A DNA stretch of 64,000 bases, taken from positions 5,270,001 to 5,334,000 of the forward strand of contig NZ_CP030051.1 of NCBI RefSeq assembly GCF_004114975.1. The letters run 5' to 3'. Position 1 is the first letter of the stretch. Each line of letters starts with the position of its first letter. This DNA is from Bradyrhizobium guangdongense (lineage in GTDB: Bacteria > Pseudomonadota > Alphaproteobacteria > Rhizobiales > Xanthobacteraceae). The notes under the pieces were generated by a model. The model did no database searches. It was not told where the DNA came from and was given only the letters and a program-made list of their open reading frames with translations. Positions 45,593 through 55,569 of this stretch are shown in pieces. Both the position numbers and the translations under genes were made by a program.

Positions 45593-46306
45593 ATGACCGG
45601 CGTCACTCAGAACATCCTGGTCGTCGAGGACGACCGGCCAACCCGCGAGCTCATCGCGCGCTATTTGCGCGAGCATGCGTTCGCCGTCGAGACCGTCACC
45701 AACGGCCGCGAGATGGACCGTTATCTTTCGCAGAACCGCGCCGACCTGATCGTGCTCGATCTGATGCTGCCGGGGGAGGACGGCCTCAGCCTGTGCCGGC
45801 GCCTGCGCATCGAGAGCCCGACGCCTGTGATCATCCTCACGGCGAAGGGCGAGGATGTCGATCGAATCCTCGGCCTCGAGATGGGCGCCGACGACTATCT
45901 GGCAAAACCGTTCAACCCGCGCGAACTGCTCGCCAGAATCAACGCGGTCCTGCGTCGCCGGAACAGCGCATCGTCTCCAGGGGCCGCGGTGACACGCCTG
46001 AAGTTTCAGAGCTGGACGATTGACCTCAGGCTCCGGGAGCTGCGCGATCCCGAGGGTGCACAGGTGCCGCTGACGAGCGCCGAGTTCGATCTGCTGCAGG
46101 CCTTCTGCGAACGGCCGGGCCGCATCCTGACCCGCGACAGCCTCCTCAACATCACGCGCGGACGTCCCGAAAACGGCTTTGGCCGCAGCATCGACGTGCT
46201 GGTCAGCCGGCTGCGCCGCAAGCTCGACCGGACGGAAGGCACCTCGGTCATCAGGACCGTCCGCATCGGCGGCTACATCTTCACGCCTGTCGTGGAGGAG
46301 GCATGA
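45593..46306 (+). CDS. OmpR-family response regulator of the mac operon
   Basis: A 237-aa regulator: receiver domain (phospho-Asp in IVLDLMLPGEDG, Lys in YLAKPF) and OmpR winged helix (PLTSAEFDLLQAFCERPGR, SIDVLVSRLRRKL). I start it at ATG 45593, where the family homology begins; an ATG at 45518 with AGGA upstream would add 25 unrelated residues and cannot be excluded. It lies downstream of macB and overlaps the kinase gene by 4 bp, so the pump and its controller form one unit. Confidence 0.85.
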   Translation: MTGVTQNILVVEDDRPTRELIARYLREHAFAVETVTNGREMDRYLSQNRADLIVLDLMLPGEDGLSLCRRLRIESPTPVIILTAKGEDVDRILGLEMGADDYLAKPFNPRELLARINAVLRRRNSASSPGAAVTRLKFQSWTIDLRLRELRDPEGAQVPLTSAEFDLLQAFCERPGRILTRDSLLNITRGRPENGFGRSIDVLVSRLRRKLDRTEGTSVIRTVRIGGYIFTPVVEEA

Positions 46307-47622
46307 TCCGCGCCGCCGACATCGTTTCGTTGTTCAGCTTCCGCCGCATCAGCGGCCAGATCGCGGCGCTGATCCTGGTCTCGCTGGTCTTCATCCATGT
46401 CTCGGTCGCAGCATATTTTCTGCTGGGCCGGCCCAAGCTGCTTTCGGACCGGCCGTTCGAGCAGTTCGAGTTGATCGCCCAGATCGTCGCCAACACGCCG
46501 CAGACCAGCCGCCCCGTCGTGCTCGACAGTATCAACCAAACCTTTCCGACCCTGAAAATCCAGTTACGCGACCGCGTATCCGCCAGTTCGGAGCCGTTGC
46601 CGAAGCTGACGCCCCTGAATGTCCCATCGGCGATCGAAGGTCGGGCCGATCTCATTCGCGGCGCGAGCCCGGACGGCGATCGCCTGTGGTTCTACCTGAG
46701 CAAGGACGAGGTGCTCGAGGCCACGATCGGATCATTCAAGATGCCGGCCTTCGTCAGCGGGCTCTGGACCAGCACGTTGCTGTTCCTGGTGGCGAGCGTG
46801 ACGCTGCTCGGCGTCTGGGCCGGACGCGCCCTCTCCTCGCCGCTGTCGGCCTTTGCGCGCGAGGCGGAGAATTTCAGCCTGAACCGGTCGTCGGCGCCAC
46901 TGCCCGAGAGCGGCCCGGAGGAGATCAGATCCGCCGCGCGCGCGCTCAACCGGATGCGCGAACGCATCACCACGCTGATGAACGACCGAACCCGCATGCT
47001 GGCGGCCATCAGCCACGATCTGCGCACCCCGATCACGCGCTTGCGGCTGCGCTCGGAATATATCGAGGATCAGACGCAGCGCGCGCAAACCGTGCGCGAC
47101 CTGGACCAGATGCAATCGATGCTGGAATCCGTGCTGTCGCTGCTGCGCAGCGAAAGCCCGGCAAAGCCGACCCTGGTGGACGTTGCCGCCCTGCTCCAGA
47201 CGGTCAGCGACCAGTTCTCCGATTGCGGTCATGCAGTGAGCTATCGCGGCCCCGCAAGGGCCACGCTGACCGTGCGTCCCGACGAGATCACCCGCGCGGT
47301 GACGAACCTGGTCGACAATGCGATCCGGCTTGCAGGCGACGTCAGCGTCGAACTGTCGATCACGAAAGGACAGATGCTGATCGATGTCGCCGATGACGGG
47401 CCCGGCATTCCCGACGAACGGAAAGCGGCGATGCTGGAGCCGTTCGTGCGCGGCGAGGATGCCCGCACCATGGACGAGACGGCCGGCTTCGGCCTGGGTC
47501 TTTCGATCGCGCAATCCATCGTCGCGGCCCATGGCGGGCGGCTCATCCTGCTCGACAACGCTCCCAGGGGCCTGCGTGTCCGCCTGCTGCTGCCCGATGC
47601 GAGCCTGGAGAGCCAGCCCTGA
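46303..47622 (+). CDS. Sensor histidine kinase of the mac operon
   Basis: A 439-aa membrane kinase: helix 1 about residues 19-40, a periplasmic sensor of about 110 aa, helix 2 about 150-170, HAMP, HisKA with AISHDLRTPITRLRLRSEYI, and HATPase (NLVDNAIRLAG, DDGPGIPDER, GFGLGLSIAQSI). It overlaps the response regulator by 4 bp (ATGA). It presumably senses a substrate or envelope stress relevant to the MacAB pump; the signal is unknown. Confidence 0.88.
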   Translation: MIRAADIVSLFSFRRISGQIAALILVSLVFIHVSVAAYFLLGRPKLLSDRPFEQFELIAQIVANTPQTSRPVVLDSINQTFPTLKIQLRDRVSASSEPLPKLTPLNVPSAIEGRADLIRGASPDGDRLWFYLSKDEVLEATIGSFKMPAFVSGLWTSTLLFLVASVTLLGVWAGRALSSPLSAFAREAENFSLNRSSAPLPESGPEEIRSAARALNRMRERITTLMNDRTRMLAAISHDLRTPITRLRLRSEYIEDQTQRAQTVRDLDQMQSMLESVLSLLRSESPAKPTLVDVAALLQTVSDQFSDCGHAVSYRGPARATLTVRPDEITRAVTNLVDNAIRLAGDVSVELSITKGQMLIDVADDGPGIPDERKAAMLEPFVRGEDARTMDETAGFGLGLSIAQSIVAAHGGRLILLDNAPRGLRVRLLLPDASLESQP

Positions 47623-47647
47623 GCCGGGCAGATCGCGATCGGGTGGG

Positions 47648-48505
47648 TTACGGCGGCGACGATGGAAGGCGTACGCCCTCATGCGCCCCGCACCGGCAGT
47701 TCTCGTAGTCCACGGGATCATGGCTGTTGAAGATCGTCACGCGATCGCCGTGGCTGAGCTTCAGCTCACGCAGCCTTGCCTGGTTGGCGATGCGGGCGTT
47801 GCGATCCATGTCGGCACGACGCTGGAAATAACCGAGCACCAGCGGCGCGCGAGGTGATGCATCGAGCTGGGCGTGATGGAAATAGCTGTCCCCGGCATGC
47901 AGCAGCCACTTCTCGCCCGAGCGCACCGCGATGCCGCAATGGCCGAGCGTGTGCCCGGCGAGCGGGATCATCAGGATGTCGGCTTCCTTGTCGCCGAGCG
48001 CGCGCACGCCCTTGAAGCCGAACCAGTCCTCACCGGCCTCGCCATAGAATGCCCAATTCGGCCGGTGGCTCCATTGCCCCGTGACATAGCGCCCCTCGGG
48101 CGGCGCGGGCTTGCGCAGCACGGCCATGTCGTGTTCGGCGCGATGGACGTGGATCGCGGCGTGCGGAAAGTCGGGGACGCCACCGGCGTGGTCGCGGTCG
48201 AGATGCGTCAGCAGCACGTGGCGCACGTCGGCGGGCGAATAGCCGAGCGCCTTCACCTGTTGCACGGCCGTCTCGGCAGGATCGAGTTTTGGCGTGGTCT
48301 GGCGTAGCCATCGTTTTCCCAGCCTGTCCGGCGTGGCGATATCGCCGAGGCCGATGCCGGTATCGACCAGGGCGAGGCCGTCACGGGTCTCGATCAGCAG
48401 ACAATGGCAGACCATGCGAGCCCGTTGGAACAGGCCGCCGGTGCCGTTCACGAGCCGTCGGCCCATCGGACACATCGTCCCGGTGTTGAGGTGGTGGATT
48501 TTCAT
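47648..48505 (-). CDS. MBL-fold hydrolase, AHL-lactonase-like family
   Basis: A 285-aa metallo-beta-lactamase-fold enzyme. The metal motif is THLDRDHAGG where most AHL lactonases have HxHxDH, so the second His is replaced by Asp. Further ligands: AGHTLGHCG and the Asp in LLHAGDSYFHH; C-terminal NSHDPVDYENC holds the last His. It may hydrolyse a lactone or thioester; quorum-quenching activity is only a possibility. Divergent from a LysR-type gene with an AT-rich dyad between them. The start is ATG at 48505. Confidence 0.78.
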   Translation of the reverse strand: MKIHHLNTGTMCPMGRRLVNGTGGLFQRARMVCHCLLIETRDGLALVDTGIGLGDIATPDRLGKRWLRQTTPKLDPAETAVQQVKALGYSPADVRHVLLTHLDRDHAGGVPDFPHAAIHVHRAEHDMAVLRKPAPPEGRYVTGQWSHRPNWAFYGEAGEDWFGFKGVRALGDKEADILMIPLAGHTLGHCGIAVRSGEKWLLHAGDSYFHHAQLDASPRAPLVLGYFQRRADMDRNARIANQARLRELKLSHGDRVTIFNSHDPVDYENCRCGAHEGVRLPSSPP

Positions 48506-48562
48506 GAGTGACGCTCGCCTGTTGTGAACAGGCCGTTCTTGTCATCCCCCTCTCCATAGGTA

Positions 48563-48577
48563 CAATATTGAATATTG
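48563..48577. promoter_or_regulatory. Inverted repeat, probable LysR operator
   Basis: CAATATTGAATATTG is a perfect 7-1-7 dyad, AT-rich in a GC-rich genome, in the 94-bp divergent gap between the MBL hydrolase and the LysR gene. LysR proteins usually bind such dyads between themselves and their divergent target. Confidence 0.45.
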
Positions 48578-48599
48578 ATAATATCTCTAGGTTTCTCCT

Positions 48600-49463
48600 A
48601 TGGACATCCGCGAGCTTCGCTACTTCGCCGCCGTTTATCGAGAACGCAACCTCACGGCTGCGGCCCGCACCTGCTTCGTGTCGCAGCCGTCGATCTCGAC
48701 CGCCATCACCAATCTGGAGGCCGAGCTCGGCACCACGCTGTTCATCCGCCACAAGAAGGGCGTCGCACCCACCGCCTCGGCCGAGCAGTTCCATGCGCTG
48801 GCCCGCCGCATCATCGACGAGGCCGACGCGGCGCGCAGCCTGTTCCGCAAGCCCAGCACGAAGATCACGCTGACCCTCGGCCTGATGCGCACGCTGGACG
48901 TGACCCGGACGATCGCCCTGCTGAAGCCGCTGACGGCACGCAGCGACATCGCGCTCCGGCTCGTCGGCAGCGAGGAGCGCGCGGATGCAAGGATCGTCTC
49001 GAAGAGCATGCTTGGGGATGACGAGCATTTCGTCCCGCTGTGGAGCGAGCGTTATGTCGCGGCGCTGCCGCCATCGCATCCGTTGACGCTGAAGGAGAAG
49101 CTTCGCGCCGCCGACCTCGCCGACGCAGCCATGATCGACCGCTGCCATTGCGAGCAGAGCGCGTTCTTCGGCCGCACGTCGGCGCGGCGTCCATCTGCGG
49201 CGATCGCGCAATCGGAGGATTGGGCGATGGCGCTGGTCGCGGCCGGCGTCGGCATCGCCATCGTCCCGGAGGGCGTGGCAAAGGGCTATCCTGACGTCGC
49301 CGTCAGGGAGATCGATGTGAGGGTCAAACGCGAGGTCGGGTTCGCCTACCGCGCGTCGATGCCTCTCGCGGATGCATTGAAGGACTTCGTCGGGAAGCTG
49401 CGGAAGCAGCGCCGCAAGCCCGAGCGGACCGGGCAGCGCCGCGTTGGCAAACGTCGTGATTGA
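48600..49463 (+). CDS. LysR-family regulator
   Basis: A 287-aa LysR protein with an N-terminal winged helix (MDIRELRYFAAVYRERNLTA...PSISTAITNLEAELG) and an effector domain (LTLGLMRTLDVTRTIALLKP, then ALVAAGVGIAIVPEGVA). Full length is near the family norm, so it is probably active. Divergent from the MBL hydrolase, whose expression it probably controls. The basic C-terminus (KLRKQRRKPERTGQRRVGKR) is longer than usual. Confidence 0.85.
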   Translation: MDIRELRYFAAVYRERNLTAAARTCFVSQPSISTAITNLEAELGTTLFIRHKKGVAPTASAEQFHALARRIIDEADAARSLFRKPSTKITLTLGLMRTLDVTRTIALLKPLTARSDIALRLVGSEERADARIVSKSMLGDDEHFVPLWSERYVAALPPSHPLTLKEKLRAADLADAAMIDRCHCEQSAFFGRTSARRPSAAIAQSEDWAMALVAAGVGIAIVPEGVAKGYPDVAVREIDVRVKREVGFAYRASMPLADALKDFVGKLRKQRRKPERTGQRRVGKRRD

Positions 49464-49511
49464 GCATGATCGTGCCGGAAACCGGCTCGGACTTGTCCGG
49501 AGATCGTACTC
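49462..49511. repeat. Degenerate palindromic repeat
   Basis: GAGCATGATC (49462-49471) is an imperfect inverted match to GATCGTACTC (49502-49511), with CCGGAAACCGG in between. This form resembles the GAGCATGATC palindromes common in rhizobial intergenic regions, as I recall. It touches the stop codons of the genes on both sides. Confidence 0.35.
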
Positions 49512-50271
49512 AGCCCTTCGACACCACGGCGCGGCCATAGGCCGGAAGCGACTGGACCGGCGGATTGGCGGTCTGGGCCGCAAGCTCGCCGATCAGGCGG
49601 TCGGCATCGGCGGCCATGCCGTCGGGGGCCTGGATCACCAGCCGCTCCAATGCCCAGCGATACGACGAGACGCGCTGCTCGAGCGACAGCTGCACCCACT
49701 GGATGATCAGCGAGTTCTCGCGCATGCGTTCGACCGCATCGGTCCGCTCCTGCGGCGAGAGCGCGGAGACGCGCGCCATGCTGGCGTCGCGCTTCTTGTC
49801 GAGATCGATGACGCGGATCGCGCTGGCGAAGAACGGCTCGAAGCGGGTGATGTCGTTACGGACGTCCTCGATCAGCTGCGCATAGCGCGAGGCGTGCGAG
49901 CGGTGCGGCTCGTCGATCAGGGTGCGGCCGTACATGGTACGATCGAACACGATCTTCTGGTGCCACGGCGAGGGGATTGCCTTGTAGTCGCCGAACACGC
50001 TCTTCCAGGCCGGCCGCGACAGCGGCGGCTCGATCATGGGATAGGCGAGGTCGCGAAGCTGGCGCTCTTCGTCGGTGAGCTGGAATTGCGAGGGCTTCAG
50101 GCCGAGGCTGCCGGTCGCCTCGGCACCGAGCCAGCGATGCATGTCGTCGCTGCGCATGTCGGCGCGGGTGCGGCCGAAATCGCCGCCGCTGCAGCCGGCA
50201 AGCGACGCTCCGACCACTGCGAGCAGGATGGCCGATACGACACGGCGGATCTGGCGGATGACGTCCGGCAT
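49510..50271 (-). CDS. Lipoprotein, unknown function
   Basis: A 253-aa protein with a lipoprotein signal (RRVVSAILLAVVGASLAGC, then SGG), so outer- or inner-membrane anchored. The mature part is mostly helical and charged (TDEERQLRDLAYPMIEPPLS, HRSHASRYAQLIEDVRND). Start at 50271 (MPDVIRQ), chosen to give the lipoprotein signal; the open frame goes further upstream. No family name; an envelope protein near cell-cycle genes. Confidence 0.65.
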   Translation of the reverse strand: MPDVIRQIRRVVSAILLAVVGASLAGCSGGDFGRTRADMRSDDMHRWLGAEATGSLGLKPSQFQLTDEERQLRDLAYPMIEPPLSRPAWKSVFGDYKAIPSPWHQKIVFDRTMYGRTLIDEPHRSHASRYAQLIEDVRNDITRFEPFFASAIRVIDLDKKRDASMARVSALSPQERTDAVERMRENSLIIQWVQLSLEQRVSSYRWALERLVIQAPDGMAADADRLIGELAAQTANPPVQSLPAYGRAVVSKG

Positions 50272-50287
50272 TGCAACAGCCGCAAAG

Positions 50288-50476
50288 CTAGCGGCGACGA
50301 CGACGGCGCCCCGGCGCGGTGCCCTGCTCCGGTCCACGGTCGCCGCTGGTTTCGTCCGCGTCGCGCTCGATACGGATGACGGGAAGAATCAGGATCGTTC
50401 CCATGTCCGCGCGCGGTGTGACGTCCCCCGACGAGCCCACCCGGCGACCGGCCGGAAATTCGATGATGGTCCCCAT
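50288..50476 (-). CDS. Small hypothetical protein, 62 aa
   Basis: A short protein with an imperfect internal repeat (MGTIIEFPAG and MGTILILPVI) and a run of Arg at the C-terminus (PGRRRRRR), suggesting a nucleic-acid or membrane-surface contact. I believe similar small proteins occur in other bradyrhizobia. It ends 16 bp upstream of the lipoprotein gene on the same strand and could be co-transcribed with it. Function unknown. Confidence 0.5.
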   Translation of the reverse strand: MGTIIEFPAGRRVGSSGDVTPRADMGTILILPVIRIERDADETSGDRGPEQGTAPGRRRRRR

Positions 50477-50661
50477 GTCAGCTCTCTCAATTGCCGCGCG
50501 ACCGAACGCGCCGCTGCAACATGGAGATCATTAGGATCAGTTTATGGTTAACGGGGTGTAAACACCGCCTTCCGACCGTAACCGCACGGGCCGATTGAAG
50601 CCGTCCCGCGGCGGGACGACGACGGTCGAAATGCGCGGGTTTGCTTCACACTTCGTTTTCC

Positions 50662-50676
50662 TTAAGGAGCCTTTAA
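50662..50676 (+). promoter_or_regulatory. Perfect CtrA-type box
   Basis: TTAAGGAGCCTTTAA fits TTAA-N7-TTAA, the CtrA consensus of alphaproteobacteria. It lies 54 bp upstream of the ATG at 50730, so the DUF2336 gene should start there and not further upstream. A weaker TTAA-N7-TAAA site is at 50548-50562, on the side of the leftward small gene. Confidence 0.6.
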
Positions 50677-50729
50677 AGGAACCCTTGATAGGCTTGCGGC
50701 AACAGTTCTTCCGAGTTGCGTACGCCTCC

Positions 50730-51704
50730 ATGACCAAGTCGCTGTTTCCCGGATTCGATGGGCTGATGACGCTCTCCCGCCGCGAGGGCGTGGATGTTCG
50801 CCCCACCCTGCTGCGCGTGCTGACCGACCTCTATGTCCAGACCAGCACCCACAGCGAGGACGAGCAGCGGCAATTCATCGAGCTTGCGACGCGGCTGATC
50901 GACCAGGTCGACGACGGGACGCGCGCTTCCGTCAAGGCAAAGCTTGCGATCTATCCGCAGACGCCGGTTCCGGTGCTCCAGAAGCTCGGGCTGGTCGCGG
51001 CCCAGGAAGGCCGCAGGATTCCGCTCGCGCGCGAAATCCCGCGCCTTTCGCCCGCCCCCTCGCCTGCCCGTCCGCCGACCGAGGCCGAGCAGCGCATGGC
51101 CGCCAGCATGGCGATGCAGCCGAAGGAAGCGGCCGAGATCCACGACATGTTCTTCCGCGCCGATGCGAGCCAGCGCGCGCTGATCCTGCACAATCTGGCG
51201 CAGACGCCGCTGAAGGCCGCGCCGCGGATTCCGACCGTGCATGCCAAGCGCGCGATCCAGGTCCTGGAAATGGCGGCCATTGCGGGCGACGTCGAGAGCT
51301 TCACCTACGAGCTCGGCGACACCTTGATCCTGCCCGCCCGCGTCGCCACGCAGATCGTCGAGGACGCCGGCGGCGAGGCGCTTGCGGTCGCCGCACGCGC
51401 GCTCGACATGCCGAGCCCGAACTTCCAGCGCATCCTCTTGTTCTTCAAGCCCGCGATCGGCACGTCCGTGAACGAAGTCTACCGGCTGTCGCGGCTCTAC
51501 GACCGCCTCAGCGACCGCTCCGCGCTGGTGATGCTCGCCGCCTGGCGCGGCTCGACCCTCGCCGTCACGCGCGCCAAGTATCAGCCCTCGCTGCATGACA
51601 ACGACCGCCAGCGCGCCCGCGCGGGCGCCAGCCAGTCGCGGCCGAGCCTGCAGCCCGGCTCGAGCCCGGCGGTGCGCACCGGCAGCGGCGGATCAGAGCG
51701 CTAA
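50730..51704 (+). CDS. DUF2336-domain protein
   Basis: A 324-aa protein with a DUF2336 domain (LATRLIDQVDDGTRASVKAK, then LARVLAPR-like helical repeats). DUF2336 proteins are helical and often linked to alphaproteobacterial cell-cycle or envelope regulation, without a defined activity. A Pro/Ser/Arg-rich C-terminal tail of about 45 residues (NDRQRARAGASQSRPSLQPG) is probably disordered. The start at 50730 (MTKSLFPGFDG) is preferred over the open frame from 50595, because the CtrA-type box at 50662 lies between. Probably part of the CtrA regulon. Confidence 0.78.
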   Translation: MTKSLFPGFDGLMTLSRREGVDVRPTLLRVLTDLYVQTSTHSEDEQRQFIELATRLIDQVDDGTRASVKAKLAIYPQTPVPVLQKLGLVAAQEGRRIPLAREIPRLSPAPSPARPPTEAEQRMAASMAMQPKEAAEIHDMFFRADASQRALILHNLAQTPLKAAPRIPTVHAKRAIQVLEMAAIAGDVESFTYELGDTLILPARVATQIVEDAGGEALAVAARALDMPSPNFQRILLFFKPAIGTSVNEVYRLSRLYDRLSDRSALVMLAAWRGSTLAVTRAKYQPSLHDNDRQRARAGASQSRPSLQPGSSPAVRTGSGGSER

Positions 51705-51754
51705 AGCCAGCCTCTGCAGGCACCGACTTTGATACGTGCCGCGCTCTAGCCAGG

Positions 51755-51837
51755 TCATTGCGAGGAGCTCTCGCGACGAAGCAATCCAGAATCCCGCCGC
51801 GGAAAGATTCTGGATTGCTTCGCTCCGCTCGCAATGA
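51755..51837. repeat. Palindromic repeat (TCATTGCGAG family), short form
   Basis: Ends TCATTGCGAG and CTCGCAATGA form a perfect 10-bp inverted repeat; an inner perfect pair is GCAATCCAGAATC (51781-51793) with GATTCTGGATTGC (51806-51818). A longer relative lies at 61400-61551. It abuts the stop of the DUF1491 gene. Elements of this sequence are, as I recall, frequent between bradyrhizobial genes. Confidence 0.75.
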
Positions 51838-51840
51838 CGG

Positions 51841-52185
51841 CTACACCTTTGCCAGATCGAGAAAGTGCCTTCCCGCGCGGTCTTCGGTCTCGACGATCCA
51901 GGCATCCGGATCGAACCGAAGCTCCTTGGTCAGGCGCTCTTCCACCGCGGATTCCGGCATCGGCTGCGGCGCGGCCGGCACGAAGAAGCGATCGACGGGC
52001 CGACCGTCCTCGTAAGACGTCTGCGGCGCCGGCACGTAGAGCATCGCATTGCCGTCGAGCAGCGACACTTTGACGAACACCGCGCCCGCCTCCTCGGCGC
52101 CGCGATGGCGCACCGCGCCGAACACGCCCTCGGTCTGGCACCGGCGCAAATAGGCCGCGACCCATATGTTGGATTTCAAACGCAT
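51841..52185 (-). CDS. DUF1491-family protein
   Basis: A 114-aa small soluble protein of the DUF1491 family (MRLKSNIWVAAYLRRCQTEG, then GAVFVKVSLLDGNAMLYVPA and FDPDAWIVETEDRAG). Function unknown; the family is confined mostly to alphaproteobacteria. The palindromic repeat begins 3 bp beyond its stop. It stands alone; the neighbouring 69-aa gene is 53 bp away on the same strand and ends upstream of it. Confidence 0.82.
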   Translation of the reverse strand: MRLKSNIWVAAYLRRCQTEGVFGAVRHRGAEEAGAVFVKVSLLDGNAMLYVPAPQTSYEDGRPVDRFFVPAAPQPMPESAVEERLTKELRFDPDAWIVETEDRAGRHFLDLAKV

Positions 52186-52238
52186 GAGTCGAACGATAAG
52201 CCAGCGCGACCTGCGCCGCCAGTGTCAGCTCGGGATTG

Positions 52239-52448
52239 TCATGCCTTGCTGACGCCTTGCCCGCCGCCGATCTGGCGCGCGACGAGGTATGACAGCGGCA
52301 TTGCGAGGGCAAATCCCACGGCGACCGCGTACGGGATGTTCCTGATGGCATCGGCGGCAAAGCTCGGCACCATCAGCACCACGATCAGGCTGACGCCCGC
52401 CAGCACCGTGCCGAGCATGATCCACACGAGAATCGAGACCTTGAACAT
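52239..52448 (-). CDS. Small two-helix membrane protein, 69 aa
   Basis: An inner-membrane peptide with two helices (VSILVWIMLGTVLAGVSLIV and AVAVGFALAMPLSYLVA) and a short C-terminal Gly/Gln tail. The start at 52448 has a good ribosome site (AGAGAGG). It has two FixK/FNR-type boxes upstream, so it is a likely member of the low-oxygen regulon. Function unknown; such peptides can modulate oxidases or transporters, but this is speculation. Confidence 0.68.
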   Translation of the reverse strand: MFKVSILVWIMLGTVLAGVSLIVVLMVPSFAADAIRNIPYAVAVGFALAMPLSYLVARQIGGGQGVSKA

Positions 52449-52507
52449 GACGACCTCTCTGCCTTGATGAGATGGACGATCATCTTCTCCGATGGTTCCA
52501 GCCGTCA

Positions 52508-52521
52508 TTGATCCCAAGCAA
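52508..52521 (-). promoter_or_regulatory. FixK/FNR-type box, proximal
   Basis: On the minus strand it reads TTGCTTGGGATCAA, fitting the FixK2 pattern TTG(A/C)-N6-(T/G)CAA. A -10-like GATGAT follows at about -41.5 geometry, placing the transcript start near 52473, 25 nt before the small membrane-protein start. Confidence 0.6.
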
Positions 52522-52571
52522 ATCATGCCGGCGCAATTGCGTACCAGCCGTGCCGGCGTGCGGGCCCGGGA

Positions 52572-52585
52572 TTGACCGGTGTCAA
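52572..52585 (-). promoter_or_regulatory. FixK/FNR-type box, distal
   Basis: TTGACCGGTGTCAA (minus strand TTGACACCGGTCAA) fits TTGA-N6-TCAA exactly. Its centre is 64 bp from the proximal box, about six helical turns, so both would face the same side of the DNA. It lies 17 bp past the stop of the upstream PG-binding gene. Confidence 0.55.
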
Positions 52586-52602
52586 TGACGGGGCACGTTC
52601 GA

Positions 52603-53329
52603 CTATTCGACGGGGTGGCCGATCGCGGCGGCAAGCTCGCGCAACAAACGGTCCGACACCTGGCCGGTGACGGGCATCTTGTGCTGGCGCTCGAAGGTCT
52701 GGATCGTCGACTGGGTCTCGCCGTTCATCGCGCCGGTGATCTTCAAATTGCCGTAGCCATATTCGGACAGCGCGCGCTGCACGCCGGCGATCCGGCGCGC
52801 CGCCGGGCTTAGCTGCGCCGGGATCAGCGCCGGCGGCCGAGCAACAGCCGCTGCCGACGGTGGCGGCGTCGGTGTGGTCGACTTGATGACCAGATTGGTC
52901 ATGGGATCGCCCGAGCGCGGCGTAGAAGCGGTCGTCTCGGCGGGCTTCTCCGGCGGCTTCTCGGCCGGTTTGGGCTCGACGCGAAACTCGGTCGCCTTCG
53001 GCTCGAGCGGCGACGTATCGGCGCCGACCGGCCGCGGGCGCGGCATGGTATTCGTCAGCGACATGGAGGACGGCGCGGGAAGGTTGATCACGGTGCCGAA
53101 CATCGGCGCCGGATGCCGGCCGGTCTGCAGGAACAGCGCGTTGGCAACGATGGCGCTGACGGCGGCGGCGGCGACGAGGCCGGCCACCGTATCCTTGGGG
53201 CTGTGCAGGAGCACGCGCATCACGAGATTGCGCTCGGTCTCGACATCCACGGCCGCGGCCTTAGCGCCACCCTTGGCACCATTCTTGGCGCCACGGCGGC
53301 GCGGAGCGGCTTCGTCGTTGGCGGACTTT

Positions 53330-53337
<8 letters not shown>
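52603..53337 (-). CDS. Membrane-anchored peptidoglycan-binding-domain protein
   Basis: A 244-aa protein. A basic N-terminus (AAPRRRGAKNGAKGGAKAAA) leads to one helix (DTVAGLVAAAAVSAIVANAL, about residues 49-68), a Pro/Lys/Thr-rich linker and a C-terminal PG_binding_1 domain (RRIAGVQRALSEYGYGNLKI, then SRIQTFERQHKMPVTGQVSD-like). It is overlapped by 8 bp by the DivJ-like kinase gene, which precedes it. Probably anchors to the cell wall in the periplasm. Confidence 0.8.
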
Positions 53338-55180
<1,843 letters not shown>

Positions 55181-55569
55181 TCGTCTCGAGAAGACGCGCC
55201 GGAACGCCTCCTTATCGTTGAGCCACCGTGTCAGAGCGACCTTAAACGAGTGCTAAGGCGGATCGGCCCGTCACCCGACACCGTGTCATCGCGGAGATTT
55301 TTAGGCGATTTGGCGATGTCATCATCGGATGATGGTGAACATAGGGTTTCGCCGCCCCGCTCATGGTTTCGAATTGGTGGATATGCAGGGCCGGACAACC
55401 ACGGGCGCCGGCGTCAATCGAATATTTACGAGAACTCTATCCGCGAAGATTCTTGCGTAAATTTTCCGCGAATTAAGCTCAAGGCAATGACTTGCGATTT
55501 ATCGAGAGTTGCTAGGTCGAAACGCACGCGGAAATCGCCGTCGCGGGATCTAACGTACAGGTCGATAAG
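55181..55569. other. Divergent intergenic region (DivJ-like kinase / DUF5330)
   Basis: About 390 bp without a convincing gene, between divergent genes, so it holds two promoters. A CtrA-like site TTAA-N7-CTAA is at 55242-55256, one mismatch from consensus. AT-rich segments near 55430-55510 probably hold the promoter of the DUF5330 gene. Confidence 0.4.
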
